From Malania oleifera (Eukaryota > Streptophyta > Magnoliopsida > Santalales > Ximeniaceae): a DNA stretch of 64,000 nt. The stretch lies in contig NC_080422.1 in the NCBI RefSeq assembly GCF_029873635.1, forward strand, positions 19,558,095-19,622,094, read 5' to 3'. The notes beneath the pieces are model-generated. The model did not search any database, was not told where the DNA came from, and saw only the letters and a list, made by a program, of their open reading frames with translations. Positions 35,281-46,139 of this stretch are shown here, one piece after another; position 1 is the first letter of the stretch, and every line of letters starts with the position of its first letter. Made by a program: the position numbers and the translations under genes.

Positions 35281-36679
35281 TTGTACAAATAATACCACAA
35301 AGATTAGTGTAACAAGTACAAATATCTTTTCACAAATTGTTCAATAAATTCCACAAGATATTTGAGTAAGCTTGAAATATGTTCTTGCAAATCAAAACAA
35401 ATACAAACTTCCAAAGATATTGCAATGATAATGCAACACTCAGAAGTTTACCACAAGTCTTCTTAGAGTAGGCTTATTAGCAAAGCCTCCTAAGAAAACT
35501 TAGGTTATGCTCTCGAGAGAAAAATCGATTCAAACACTCTAAACAATGAGAGCAAACCTCTAAGCAATAATACTCAATACACTTACAAATGATTTAGATA
35601 GATGAAGAAGGTAAGCTTGAGTAGGTTTCAAAAGGAGTATGAGTAATGAGAAGCAAAAATAAGTATTTTGGCTTAAGAGAGATTTTCTTAATCTTTTTGC
35701 TAATCAGTGCTTAATCCACCAAATGAAGGAGTATATATAGACATACTGAAAATTTTGACCGTTGGGGACCTATTAGGGATTGTTAGAAAAGATTAATGAC
35801 ATTTAAAATAATTTAACCCTGTTTAAAAAATTATTAATCGCGGTAAAAATAAGACCAACCCGAGAGGTCCGGTCGACCAGAAATGGTTCGGTTGACCAGG
35901 GCTCAAGTAGCTCGGTCGACCAGGGCTATTTTGAACTGAGTGGTCGGTCGACCGAGGAAGGGCGATTTTCCAAAATTTCGAGGTTCGGTCGACCGGGCCC
36001 TTTTGAACTGTGTGGTTCGGTCGACCAGACCGTTGGGAATTCTCCTGAGACCATTCGGTCGACCAGGTTGTTGGAGTACAAATTTGGTCGGTCGACTGAG
36101 AGGTCAAATGTTGACTCCCAGGGGGCTCGGTCGACCGGAGTCAAATGAACTATGAGGGCTCGGTCGACCGGGCCTTGGTCAAATTGTTGACTCAGGGCCG
36201 GTTCGGTCGACCAGGTTCTTTTGAACTACAAGTCTCGGTCGACTGAAGGTGCACCAAGTGTGCATTTTGGTCCCGTATTGAGCCAAACAATTCCTATTCA
36301 AGTGCCTAACAAATATATGTGAATGTGTGTGTGTCCTAAGGTCACTTGGGGTCCAATTTTGAAAGCACCGAAAAAATTCGGTGTCGGTCGACCGAAGGGC
36401 ACCCTAAGGTCCTGTCTCATTCATGGTTCGGTTTGAGCTTACAAAGTAAATCATATATGTGATGTGTGTGCTTATTACAAACCGAAGAACCCTAATTACT
36501 TTTACAGACAAATTTCACTGAAAATTATTACAATTAAGAGTATGAAATTGTCTTCAAGTTTTGAGCTTTCACGTGCCACTGAAGATATGCTAATGTGAAC
36601 CTGCACATGAACTAGATATTTATTAAATACAATTATATTTGTCATTATCAAAACCAGGGTGTGACCTATAAGGTCAACA
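34503..36679 (-). mobile_element. Solo LTR, copia-like, with GGTCGACC palindrome array
   Basis: 2177 bp, TGTTAGCTTTACCG...AAGGTCAACA on the plus strand, flanked by a perfect 5-bp target duplication AACAT (34498-34502, 36680-36684). Read on the minus strand it starts TGTTGACCTTATAGGTCACACCC, then a palindrome-rich U3, then TATATATACTCC (plus 35728-35740), so it points leftward. The end style is that of Ty1/copia LTRs. A (TA)n tract is at 35239-35279. An LTR fragment with the same start lies at 39400-39688. Short frames inside it are not genes. Confidence 0.88.
35860..36395. promoter_or_regulatory. Array of about 13 CGGTCGACCG-type palindromes
   Basis: Repeated GGTCGACC or one-base variants (GGTCGACT, GGTTGACC), spaced roughly 25-60 bp apart and separated by recurring spacer words such as TTTTGAACT. 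On the element's own (minus) strand they lie upstream of its TATA box. Function unknown. Confidence 0.8.
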
Positions 36680-36684
36680 AACAT

Positions 36685-38121
36685 ATTAAGGGAAAAGATA
36701 ATATTATTACTGGTACTCTAACCAGATACTTAAATTCTTGTAGAAAATATGGTAAGCAGTAGCAGCAGCAGTAGTGGCCATATCAAATGCCCAATTTGTA
36801 AAGAAAGGCATAAGGTGACAGATTGCCCAGTTGCCAGATTTGTTGACAAAAAGAGGAAAATATCTTTCAAATCCAGGAAGGAAGAAGAAAGTAGTAAAAC
36901 AGTTTCTCAAAAAAGAGGATGCCCAGTTCCAATTCAGGAACAGATGAAGAGAGGGAGTTCATCTAGAAGGGATGAGAAACCCAGTAATAAAAGCCACATT
37001 CAGTGCTTTGTTTGTAACCAGTTCGGTCACTATAGCACTCAGTGTACCCAGAATCCTAGATCTAGGAAAGGGAGAGGAGAAAAAATACAGAAAAATGAAG
37101 AGATCATGATCAATAGAAGTTTTTCAGAAACCAGAAAGGATAAGGAAACAGCTGAAGTCGAAGTAGTCAATATTGATTTGGTTCTTGAAGATTTTCTGTT
37201 AAGAACTCTAGAAATATCAAAAAGAAAAAGGGTTTTTCTAGAAGGGATGATTAAGAATCCAGCAATTCCAGCAAATACACCCTTTTCAGGCTATCTTCAG
37301 GAAATAGTAGAAATTTTGGAAGATTTTGAATCCATTATTTCAGAATATTTCATAGTCATTAACAAGGAAAGTACATCCGAACTCATTCACTAGCAGATTA
37401 AGCTTAAGGTGGAGATGGACATTCAGCTTAAGAAATACAATTTTACTACCAGAGCGATAGTTGATATTTCAGAATATCCTGAATTGAAGCAGTTTTGGAT
37501 GAAGAGCGGACTGTGTATTCCGAAGCTACACATTCCCAGAAGCATTAAACCAGAGTTTCTTGTTGCAGTATAGAAGGCTTTGAGGACGGGAGAAATCCAG
37601 TTTTTTGGTTTTAGTAAAAGAGGGCAGGCTTTCAATTTTCTACCAGCAATGGTGAAATATGTGCTAAATTTTACTCATCCAGGACAGATTTGGTGGACTA
37701 GCTATTTTGAACCAGTTGTTTTGGAATCTTTTTTCAGAAGATTGGAAAGAAGGAACCGTTTCAGATTTTTATGAGGAGGAACCAGATTGGGAGGATTTTC
37801 AGAAGCATAAAAAATTCTATGATTTGGTCCAGAATCTGTGGGGAATCTACTTGTTAGAAGCTAGGATGACATCAAACTGTATTTTCTTCTCAGACCATGA
37901 AATTCTGATTTCCATTGAAGGAAAGTTTCTCCAAATTTCGAGGAGAGCTAGTTTTAGTAGAATTTGCGATTAATACAAGAAATGTAATTAATCAGATGAA
38001 AGATTGGGAGCAGCATCTTCCTTCAACCCAAGCTATGAAGAGCGATCTTCAGATAGTATTGGTGGAGCTGGCAAAAAAGGAGCACGATGAAGAAATCATT
38101 AGTGCCCTAAAAGATCTTTAA
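36685..38121 (+). pseudogene. Pararetrovirus relic, right part: RNase H tail and zinc-knuckle ORF
   Basis: Directly after the solo LTR target duplication the RNase H tail resumes (KGKDNIITGTLTRYL, 36689-36733). An ATG at 36749 opens a 214-residue frame with two zinc knuckles: CPICKERHKVTDC (Cx2Cx3Hx4C) and CFVCNQFGHYSTQC (Cx2Cx4Hx4C), in a basic, Ser/Lys-rich context. Zinc knuckles of this type mark capsid/nucleocapsid proteins of reverse-transcribing viruses. The frame ends at 37393. Broken frames to 38121 (for example KQFWMKSGLCIPKLHIP and FLPAMVKYVLNFTHPGQIWW) look like a continuing ORF that I do not recognise. A zinc-knuckle ORF after RNase H is not the textbook caulimovirid order. Confidence 0.65.
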
Positions 38122-38139
38122 AGAAGGATGAGATCTTTG

Positions 38140-38780
38140 CCAAATGTACAGAACAGATGATAGTCTAAAAGATCATCATATCCCAGACCAGACTGAGCGG
38201 GCTACTTAAGAAGGTCATATCCAGACACCTGTCTAGAAACGTGTCATATCCCAGGCCTCGCCGAAAGGACGATTCGTCGGGTCATATCTTGTGTATTTAG
38301 TCAAAAGTAGTTTTATTAAAGTGTTTGCTTTATTAAAGTTATTTTGTTTTGTTTGAAGGGTGAGTTAGCAAGCTATGTGCTATCCTCCGCTTTGATTAAA
38401 GTTGCTTTTACTTTATGTCAAAGTAGGTTTTGCTTTAGCTTTATGTCAGCCATATGCTTTTGAGAAAGCAAGTTTGTGTTTATCCATTAGCGATTGCTTG
38501 CCTATTTAAGGGAGCTTTGACCCTTATGTTCGGAGAGGAAAAATTAGAAAGCATTAATACAAGTTTATTCAGTTCAAGAGATCTCTCTGTCTTTGAATCT
38601 TTCTTTCTATTCCAAACATTAGAGTGTGACGGTTGAAGTTCTAAGGAAGCCCAAGGAAGCTAGTCGGAAGGAGAGCTCGTAGAGGTTCCACATAGACACC
38701 AAGCACATTAGTGGGAAACGAAAGGTTACCTGTTACAGTTTCGTTCAGGGTTGCAGAAAGAGATCAGGAAAATGTAATAA
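38140..38780 (+). promoter_or_regulatory. Possible pararetrovirus promoter and leader
   Basis: Non-coding sequence following the zinc-knuckle ORF. The word TCATATC occurs four times between 38168 and 38288, and TTTATTAAAGT-like words recur at 38308-38445. A TATA-like CCTATTTAAGGGAGC is at 38501, with a TC-rich stretch downstream (38580-38620). Intergenic promoters with repeated upstream motifs are typical of the family; the assignment here rests on position and layout only. Confidence 0.4.
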
Positions 38781-39399
38781 ATTTGTTATTAATTAATTTT
38801 CCTTTCCCCTTTGTCACTCTAATCTCAGTTTTTGAGTCTAGTTTGGACATTTCATTGGCGATATTAGAGGACTGTGATTGGTTAATTTTTGTGTTTTCAC
38901 TGTCATCATTGTCCTGTCATCTAAACTAATCTTTACATCTTCCTGGTGCCTTTCTGGCTCCTTTCCACCCCCCTCTACTTCCCCCGGTTACACCAGGGCT
39001 TTTGAGGTTTCTTCTTGTGTTCTTCCCCCTAATTAACGTTGAGCTAATACTCCCCCGCCACTTTACTAAGCATACAGAGTGTGCTTCTATAAAATGTATC
39101 CCCGATTTTTGGCTCGTAGAGAGTGGACCCTCATTTCTTTTTTGCTTGCTAGTTGGACTGGTTGGCGTGCGGGAATTCCCGCCTTTTTTGTTGGTTGGGC
39201 AGACCGTGCACTTTTTTTTTTTCTCTAGCTACCCCCCGCCGATCTCTTCACGCGCGGGGCGCACCGTCCACACACGATGTTACTCCCCTGGTCCTCCCTG
39301 CGCCACCCCCCAACCACCCAACCCCCCCCCCACCACACAAATCCACCCATCACCCTGTTAACCATGACAACATCAGTAAAACACATAAAAATAAACCAT
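38781..39399. other. C-rich low-complexity spacer
   Basis: Pyrimidine-rich segment with runs of C (38971, 39321-39331) and T (39211-39222). Open frames here are compositional artefacts. Confidence 0.45.
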
Positions 39400-39688
39400 T
39401 CGAAAAATTCCTTTACCTCACTTTCTCTTTAAAGGTCTATGAGCTTACAATTAGCCTATATTGCAATGCTATGCAGAGAGTTTATATTACAATCTTTTTC
39501 CGTAATTTACTATTTATAGCCCCCACTTGAATAAATAATGAATTACACATAAAATGATCTTCAGGTCTTCATGCTCTACTTCATGTGTTATCAAAGTATC
39601 TACGAATATAAACCTGCACATAAACTAGATAGCCAGCAATACTTAAGTATTTTCATTATCAAAACTGGGTGTGACCTATGACGTCAAC
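39400..39688 (-). repeat. Fragment of a copia LTR of the 34503 family
   Basis: Read on the minus strand it starts TGTTGACGTCATAGGTCACACCC and continues with words matching the start of the solo LTR at 36679 (TTTTGATAATGA, then GTTTATGTGCAGGTT). Left edge approximate. It could be the 3' LTR of the adjacent minus-strand copia pol relic or an independent insertion. Confidence 0.6.
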
Positions 39689-39829
39689 AATCCTAAGGTC
39701 TTTAATTCCAAATTCTGGGCGTAATTCATACTGGCTGATACTCCACCTTTAGTGCATCAATCAATACATCTAATACCAAAAACCCCATCATGGGGGCGTC
39801 CACCACTCCCGTCCCTTAACCAAATGCCA

Positions 39830-40456
39830 GAGTAGGTTCACTGAAGATGGGGGCTTAAACTCAACAATTGCCACCATGACGTATATCCCCCACATTAGGG
39901 AGCCTTTCAAGCCTGCAGCTCCTCGACAGTCGAAGAATGGTGTTCAACATAATTGCAACATGTAGAAAGTTGAAGGAATGCAAGCATTTCTCTATAGAAA
40001 GCAAATATTAAAAATCTGTCTCATACATTATTCTATATTCTTCAAAAAAAACTACAACTCACAATTCCCTTTCCCTCCTTAGAGCATCAATTCTCATTTA
40101 TGATACTGGACTTCAATGTGCTTGTCCTTACATGATGGGCTCATTGCCAAGATGGCATTATCACTTTAATTGGCGATGACTAGCTTGTTGTCCTACATTG
40201 AGTTTATTACCAACCATGTTCATAGCCGCCTTGACACCTATTTCCTATATTCTACCTTGGTGGTATATAATCTAATAATAAATATTTATTCTTGCATTTA
40301 TAAACAAATAAAGCCTGCCCACTATAGTATAAAATCACTGCGGTGATCTCGATTTGTCTCAGTAGTCTCATAATTTGCATCAACATACCTCCCAGCCAGC
40401 TAATTATTAGCTTCTAGTACTATACTCAATGTCAAATTCTATAAGTACCTCCAAGT
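39830..40456 (-). pseudogene. Ty1/copia RNase H relic, left part
   Basis: On the minus strand, YVDANYETTETNRDHRS (about 40390-40340) matches the copia RNase H block YVDADYAGD-RRST, and further on SCKDKHIEVQYH (about 40105) matches the SRTKHIDVRYH block. Many stops. The relic continues at the other side of the CACTA insertion (56053-56500), where the preceding reverse transcriptase lies. Confidence 0.7.
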
Positions 40457-40487
40457 CACTCCAAATATAAGGTTATTAATGCAGGAT

Positions 40488-41060
40488 CAAAACCGTCACT
40501 AATATCAAAAAATCGTCACTAATTGTATGACGATTATAAGTATTATGACGTTTTAAATTAGTTGCTAAAAACCTGTTTTACTAATAATTATTATGATGAA
40601 TTTGAACCGTCACTAATAAGATAGTATTAGTGATGATTATAACCGTCACTCAAATCCGACTACCGTTCACTATAATTTTACATCATTTGCTCAAAATCGT
40701 CACTAAAGTAGGGTATTAGTGAGCGAATTTCAAAATCGTCACTAAGAGTAAATAATTTCGTGAAAGATTCCAAAAACCGTCACTAATAGTATGCGTCACT
40801 AATACTAGAGTATTAGTGAAGATTCAAAATCTACTATTATGACGAATTTTCAAAAATTGTCACTAATACGCTACTATTACTGACGGGTTTGAATCTTCAC
40901 TATACTATACTATTAGTCAATTTAAAATTGTCACTAATAGTGGGCCACTATTAGTGACGGTTTTTGAATCCTCACTAATACTATACTATTAGATTGCCGA
41001 TTTTGAATTCATACACTAATGCCCTACTTCTAGTGACGGTTTTGAATCTTCACTATAAAC
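40488..41060. repeat. Left subterminal repeat array of the CACTA element
   Basis: More than a dozen direct and inverted copies of a word near CCGTCACTAATA, the pattern bound by CACTA TNPA-like proteins in known families. Confidence 0.75.
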
Positions 41061-43498
41061 TTAAAATGGATCTTATTAGGACATATTTTTCAACACCATC
41101 AACTAGTAATTTTAAAATTAATATTTTTTTTAAGCATTAAATTTTGTAAAAATCTGCCATTTACATTTGCAAATACATACATTAAACGCATAATTACTAG
41201 CAAAATATCATAAAATATCAAAATTCTAATTCAATACAAATACATTATACATTCAATTAAATTACCATAAATTCTCATCTATTTTCAATAAAAAAAAAAA
41301 AATTCCAAATTCAAATACAAATAATACATATATAAATTCAAATTAAAAACAAAAATTCCATTTGGTCAGATAATCACAAAAAAATAAAATAATCAGTAGC
41401 TACATTTACGATGTTGTGCATCGGCCATTTGTGCGGATGTTTATCATAACTGCAAACTCCTTTCAAATTAAGAATTATAAAAAAAATTAGTGTACAATTT
41501 AACATATTGTATACGTACTTTAAGTAGCACTGATTTTGAGAATAAAATAATTGGATATTCAACAGTTCAAACAAAATGATCCCTTTTAAATAGTTAAATT
41601 TTTATCAATTTATAAAAGTTTGTATGCATTTCATCTTACATATGACATTTTCATTAAAAGTTCACAATAATCCAACTAGTGTTGAATTTTATAAGTACAC
41701 AAGAGTTTCATATAATACGCATTACATAATGTAATGTGTTCATTGCATCCCACAAACAATCTATATCAAGAATATATTTTTATGAAAAAAATAGATATGA
41801 TGTTCATGATTACATGGTTTCCTTAGACTCAAAAACAACTATAATAATCAAATAATGCAAAATGAGTCCGTGATTAATAGAATTTTTCACTTAGCATATG
41901 CCCAAAAAGTAAATTTAGAGATGAAGTTCAAAATTCATTTGAACTTCACAATCATTCAAAAATGTTTTAACATTGAGTACACTATAATTATTCACAAAAT
42001 ATGATATATGACTTTGATTATTTTGGTCAAAATTCAATAAATTTTCGGCAGCATGCCATCTATAAATAAAACATTTCTAAACCTGCAAGTCACAAAAACA
42101 TACAATTCACAAGATTTTTGCATCATACCATATGTCATTTAGATTAAGACATGCAACAACTTAAAAGTATACCTACCAGCAGGCAATACATATCACTGCA
42201 TCAACATGCAGGTGACATTCAAATCAAGCATGCAGTCCTAATGTCTACTAACATTATGCAGTTCACAAGATATATCAATCCAGGATGAAGATCAATCTTC
42301 TTTTATCATTCACTCATCCTTTCAAAAAAAAATTTAGCATGCATTATATCGTAATCATTTTAGTGCATGTTTCATGGAATTTGATAATTTTGAGAAAAAT
42401 ATAACGAAATTTCAGCAACATGCCGTCTGGAAATAGAACATTTTCCCATCCTGCATATCACAAAAAAAATGCACCAGATATCCTAGGAGTTTCTACAGCA
42501 GGTAATTCACAAGACACTGCATCAGCCATGTAGGTGGCATTTAGATAAAACAAAATACACCCCTAGATCCACTACTAGCATGCAATACACAATACTGCAT
42601 CAGCCATGCAATGGCATTCCATACAAACAACATGCAATCCAGTAGCTCAAAAGCATTTAAACAGAGATGACTATCCATCGGATAATATAAGCATTAAGCA
42701 AAAATAGGATAGTAAGAGTTCAGTGTAGTGATCAAAAGCTAACTATCCATTAGATGAATTTAATCAATTAGCAATGTATGGATAGTATGCTATAGTGCTA
42801 TTCTTATGAAGGCATATGGGCATAAAAAAGAGATCAAGAGAGCATTTAATTTTGTTTATAGGAGAAAAAGCCACTGTGCATTATTATAAGTACCCTTTTT
42901 CCCAAGTCAAATACCAATGATATCCATATTCAATGGAAATTTGAACCAATCCCAATATCATTGTCCAAATGGAATTGCAGTTCTGAAACACACAAAACTA
43001 GAGATTCAACATGGCTCAATATATCAATCCCACACAAACAATTACTACAACCATATATAGCACAATGATATAAGCCTTATCAATCTTTAGATGGGGAAAA
43101 AAAAATACCATTCATTGTTTTCAAATATGCATTTGTTTTGCCCCCAATGCTCTTCTAATGCATTGTGGTGTGTGTGTGGTGTGTGTGTGGGGGGGGGGGG
43201 AATATTCACTGATTTTATGATTTTATCCTATAAAAGTTTTTTTTTTTCAAATAATAATGAAAGAGAAACAATGAAAAGGAAAGAAGAAGAGAAAGAACTG
43301 ACATACATTCTAGGTAAGTGCCCACACCTATTTTAAAATTACAATTGTCTTTTGTGTAAAATAAAATGAGTTACTTTTACTCTCTTCATATTGGCCGAAT
43401 TGGATATGAAGAGTAGCTATCTTTGTATGATAAAATCCCCTTAAAATGTTACCAGGTTCTCAGCGAACCCAGCACCCCAAAACCTTGAGGCCTTTATA
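41061..43498. other. CACTA interior, left, no gene recognised
   Basis: AT-rich with recurring words about GCATCAGCCATGCA (42170-42620). A GT-rich and then G-run microsatellite lies at 43165-43200. No transposase motif. Confidence 0.5.
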
Positions 43499-43503
43499 CT
43501 CAT

Positions 43504-43940
43504 TGATATGCCCATAATAAATCACGCTAATAAGGGCAGGTCAACGCCTGTCTCATACTTTCTCCAAGTCTGACTTTCTGACGAGTGATTAGCTCCGACC
43601 TAATAAAGAGAAGGAGAGATTCACGCCGACGCCCTTAAAAACCGAGTAATAGGCGCACGCACTTAAGGCCGAAGAGCGATTCGCGCCCCCACGCAATAAA
43701 TCCGAGCCAACCAATGGTCAACTCAAGCCCCTATAAGTAGGGACTGGGGATACAAGCAAAGGTAGGTGATAAGACACTACTCTACTGTTGCATTAAGCCT
43801 CTTTGAAAGCTTTCCTCTTACTTAGGCATCGGAGAGATCCCCCGGAGTACACCCTGGGTCCTCCAAGCCTCTCTTCTCTTTCTATTTCAGGTCAACAAGA
43901 GTCAAGGAGCATTCCAACCATTTTTTTTTACCCCGCAACA
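43504..43940 (+). repeat. 5' LTR of the Tat element
   Basis: TGATATGCCC...CCGCAACA, 437 bp. TATA-like CCCTATAAGTAGGG at 43730. Followed immediately by primer site GTTGGCGCTGTCTGTGGGA (43941-43959). Confidence 0.95.
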
Positions 43941-44012
43941 GTTGGCGCTGTCTGTGGGACGCTACTTTAGGAGGCGATATTATCTTGCTCTTGACTTTCA
44001 AACATTCAAGCA

Positions 44013-45179
44013 ATGCCAACCTCACGCAATTCCACCTCCTTCCCTGATAACAAAGAACCATCCCAATCCATCCAATGGACCTTCGATTCATCTGGTGTCA
44101 GTAGGGAGGAGTTCCTTGCCTTCCAGAAGGAAATGAAGGACATGCTCAACCAACTCTTACAATAGAAGAGTCAGGAGGGGCACGTCCTTCCCCAACCGCA
44201 AAAGAAACCCAGCGCAGACAAACAAGCTGACGAACTAAGGGAGAAAGAAGAGAAAACTCAACCCAGCAAGAAGGTAGAAGATGCAAATAGCGTGGACGTG
44301 AACCAACAAAGATCCACCGAGCTCGAGGAAAGAATAAAGAAGATAGATTACATAGAGAAGATGATGAAAGAGGGCAGAACCAGGCCCTACCATGGGGAAA
44401 CATCCTTAAAGTGCGCGGAATCTCCGTTCAGCAAAGAGATCATGGAAGCTCCATTGCCCAGCAGATTCAAGATGCCCACCTTTGAGAGATACGAACGTTT
44501 GTCTGATCCCATTGATCACCTGGAAAATTTCAAAATGTTAATGCAGCTGCAAGGGGCTCCGGACGCCATTATGTGCCGAGCGTTTGCTACCACCCTTAAG
44601 GGTACCGCCAGAGACTGGTATCGAACTCTTCGACCAGAATCTGTTGGTTCCTTCCAAGGGATGGAGCAAATGTTCATTGGCCACTTCCTCAGTAGCCGGA
44701 GAGTTGCCAAAACAACAGGCCATCTAATGAGTATGGTGCAAGGGGACCGGGAGACTTTAAAGAACTTCATGCACCGTTTCAACACAGCGACCCTAGAAAT
44801 CCGCAACTTGGATATGGGGGTAGCTTTGGCCCGCCCTGACAACGGCTCTCCAACCCGGAAGTTTCTTATACTCCCTTGGGAAAAAACCTCCAGTGGACAT
44901 GGGGGAGTTAATGATTCGAGCAGAGAAATATATAACCTGGAGGAGATGATGGACACGAGGGGAAATCGTCTAGAACGGAAAAGGAGAAACAACGGCAGAG
45001 AATCTGGAGACGCGTATAGACCTACAAAAAGGCACAAAACTAGTGCGCTGCAAACAGGTCAAAAGAGTAGAGGACATCATAACAAGTTCTCCACCTACAC
45101 ACCTCTAAATGTACCACGCTCAGAGTTGTTGATGCAGATCAAAAAGAAGGACTACGTCTCATGGCCCGAACCTATGTGA
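44013..45179 (+). pseudogene. Tat gag
   Basis: ATG at 44013 (MPTSRNSTSF), with one in-frame TAG at about 44164 in a CAATAG context, then open to TGA at 45177. The retrotransposon gag core is clear: CRAFATTLKGTARDWYRTL and SFQGMEQMFIGHF (44570-44690), then ETLKNFMHRFN. It forms the particle shell. It would be about 388 residues without the stop. Its nucleocapsid-like part follows in the next frame at 45201. Confidence 0.88.
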
Positions 45180-45200
45180 ACGCCTCTACATAAGCGGAAC

Positions 45201-46130
45201 ATGTCCAAGTTCTGCGCATACCATAGGGATCACGACCACGACACAGAAGAATGCATTCAGCTAAAGAAAGAAATCGAAGTCCTAATAAGAAGGGGACATC
45301 TGTCCAGATTTGTCAAGAAAGAAAAATCACAAAGGGAATCAACCGAGCAGAGGAGGCACGGCGCAAAAGAGAAGGAAGAGCAAGCTATTGGGGAAATTGC
45401 GGTGATCTTTGGAGGATCCGCCAGTGGAGGAGATAGTGGAAGTGCACGTAAAAGATATGCTAAACAGGTGCTGACGATAGAAAAGGGGGAAACCAGTAGC
45501 AAACGAAACAAGAAAGGTGATGCCATAACCTTTGACAGCGGAGATGAAGAGGGAGTGCAGCAGCCGCACGATGACGCACTAGTGCTCTCCCTACTTGTAG
45601 CCAATTACATGGTTAGGCGTATACTAGTAGACAATGGGAGCTCGGCCAACATCATGTTCTGGTCGGTCTTGGTAGGGATGAAGATCGGCAAGGAACGATT
45701 GAAGCCCGTCTCGACCCCTTTGGTAGGATTTGGGGGAGACACTGTTCACCCCTTAGGAACCATCACGTTACCAGTGACAATAGGGACGACCCCGCAGCAG
45801 GTAACAACGTTGACAGAGTTCCTGGTGGTTAACCGACCTTCGGTGTACAATGTCATCTTGGGTCGTCCATTCCTTAACGCAGTTCGAGCGGTAACATCAA
45901 CATACCACCTCAAAGTTAAGTTCCCTACACCACAAGGAATAGGATATGCCAAAGGAGATCAGGCCGCTGCCCGGAGTTGCTATGTAATGGCCTTGAAAGG
46001 GAAGATGGAGGCCAAAGAAGCTCTAACGGTGGAAGACCTGGAGGTCAGAGGAGAGTATCCCCAGATCAGTACATTACACGAAGATATCAAACACGTACCA
46101 CTGCAAGGCCACCAGGAGAGAAGTGTATAA
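45201..46130 (+). CDS. Tat nucleocapsid-like motif and aspartic protease
   Basis: 309 residues. The N-terminus has a C-H-H-C-like motif, FCAYHRDHDHDTEEC, typical of Tat gag ends. The protease carries ILVDNGSSANIMFW (about 45625), in which the usual DTGSS/DSGAS active site reads DNGSS, as in many Tat elements, and VYNVILGRPFL (45846). It ends at a TAA (46128) before the reverse transcriptase. It was probably one frame with gag and pol originally. Confidence 0.85.
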   Translation: MSKFCAYHRDHDHDTEECIQLKKEIEVLIRRGHLSRFVKKEKSQRESTEQRRHGAKEKEEQAIGEIAVIFGGSASGGDSGSARKRYAKQVLTIEKGETSSKRNKKGDAITFDSGDEEGVQQPHDDALVLSLLVANYMVRRILVDNGSSANIMFWSVLVGMKIGKERLKPVSTPLVGFGGDTVHPLGTITLPVTIGTTPQQVTTLTEFLVVNRPSVYNVILGRPFLNAVRAVTSTYHLKVKFPTPQGIGYAKGDQAAARSCYVMALKGKMEAKEALTVEDLEVRGEYPQISTLHEDIKHVPLQGHQERSV

Positions 46131-46139
46131 ATTGGGAAT

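Noticed and set aside
39002-39530. ORFs of 119 and 125 residues
   Set aside because: Proline- and phenylalanine-rich products of pyrimidine-rich low-complexity DNA; no domain and no gene structure.
40488-41060. CRISPR-like or satellite array
   Set aside because: The repeats occur in both orientations with irregular spacing and sit next to CACTA-type ends, and this is plant DNA.
44292-44403. Alternative gag start at 44292
   Set aside because: It begins at a non-ATG codon. The frame extends back in phase to an ATG at 44013 through a single TAG, which is the better ancestral start.
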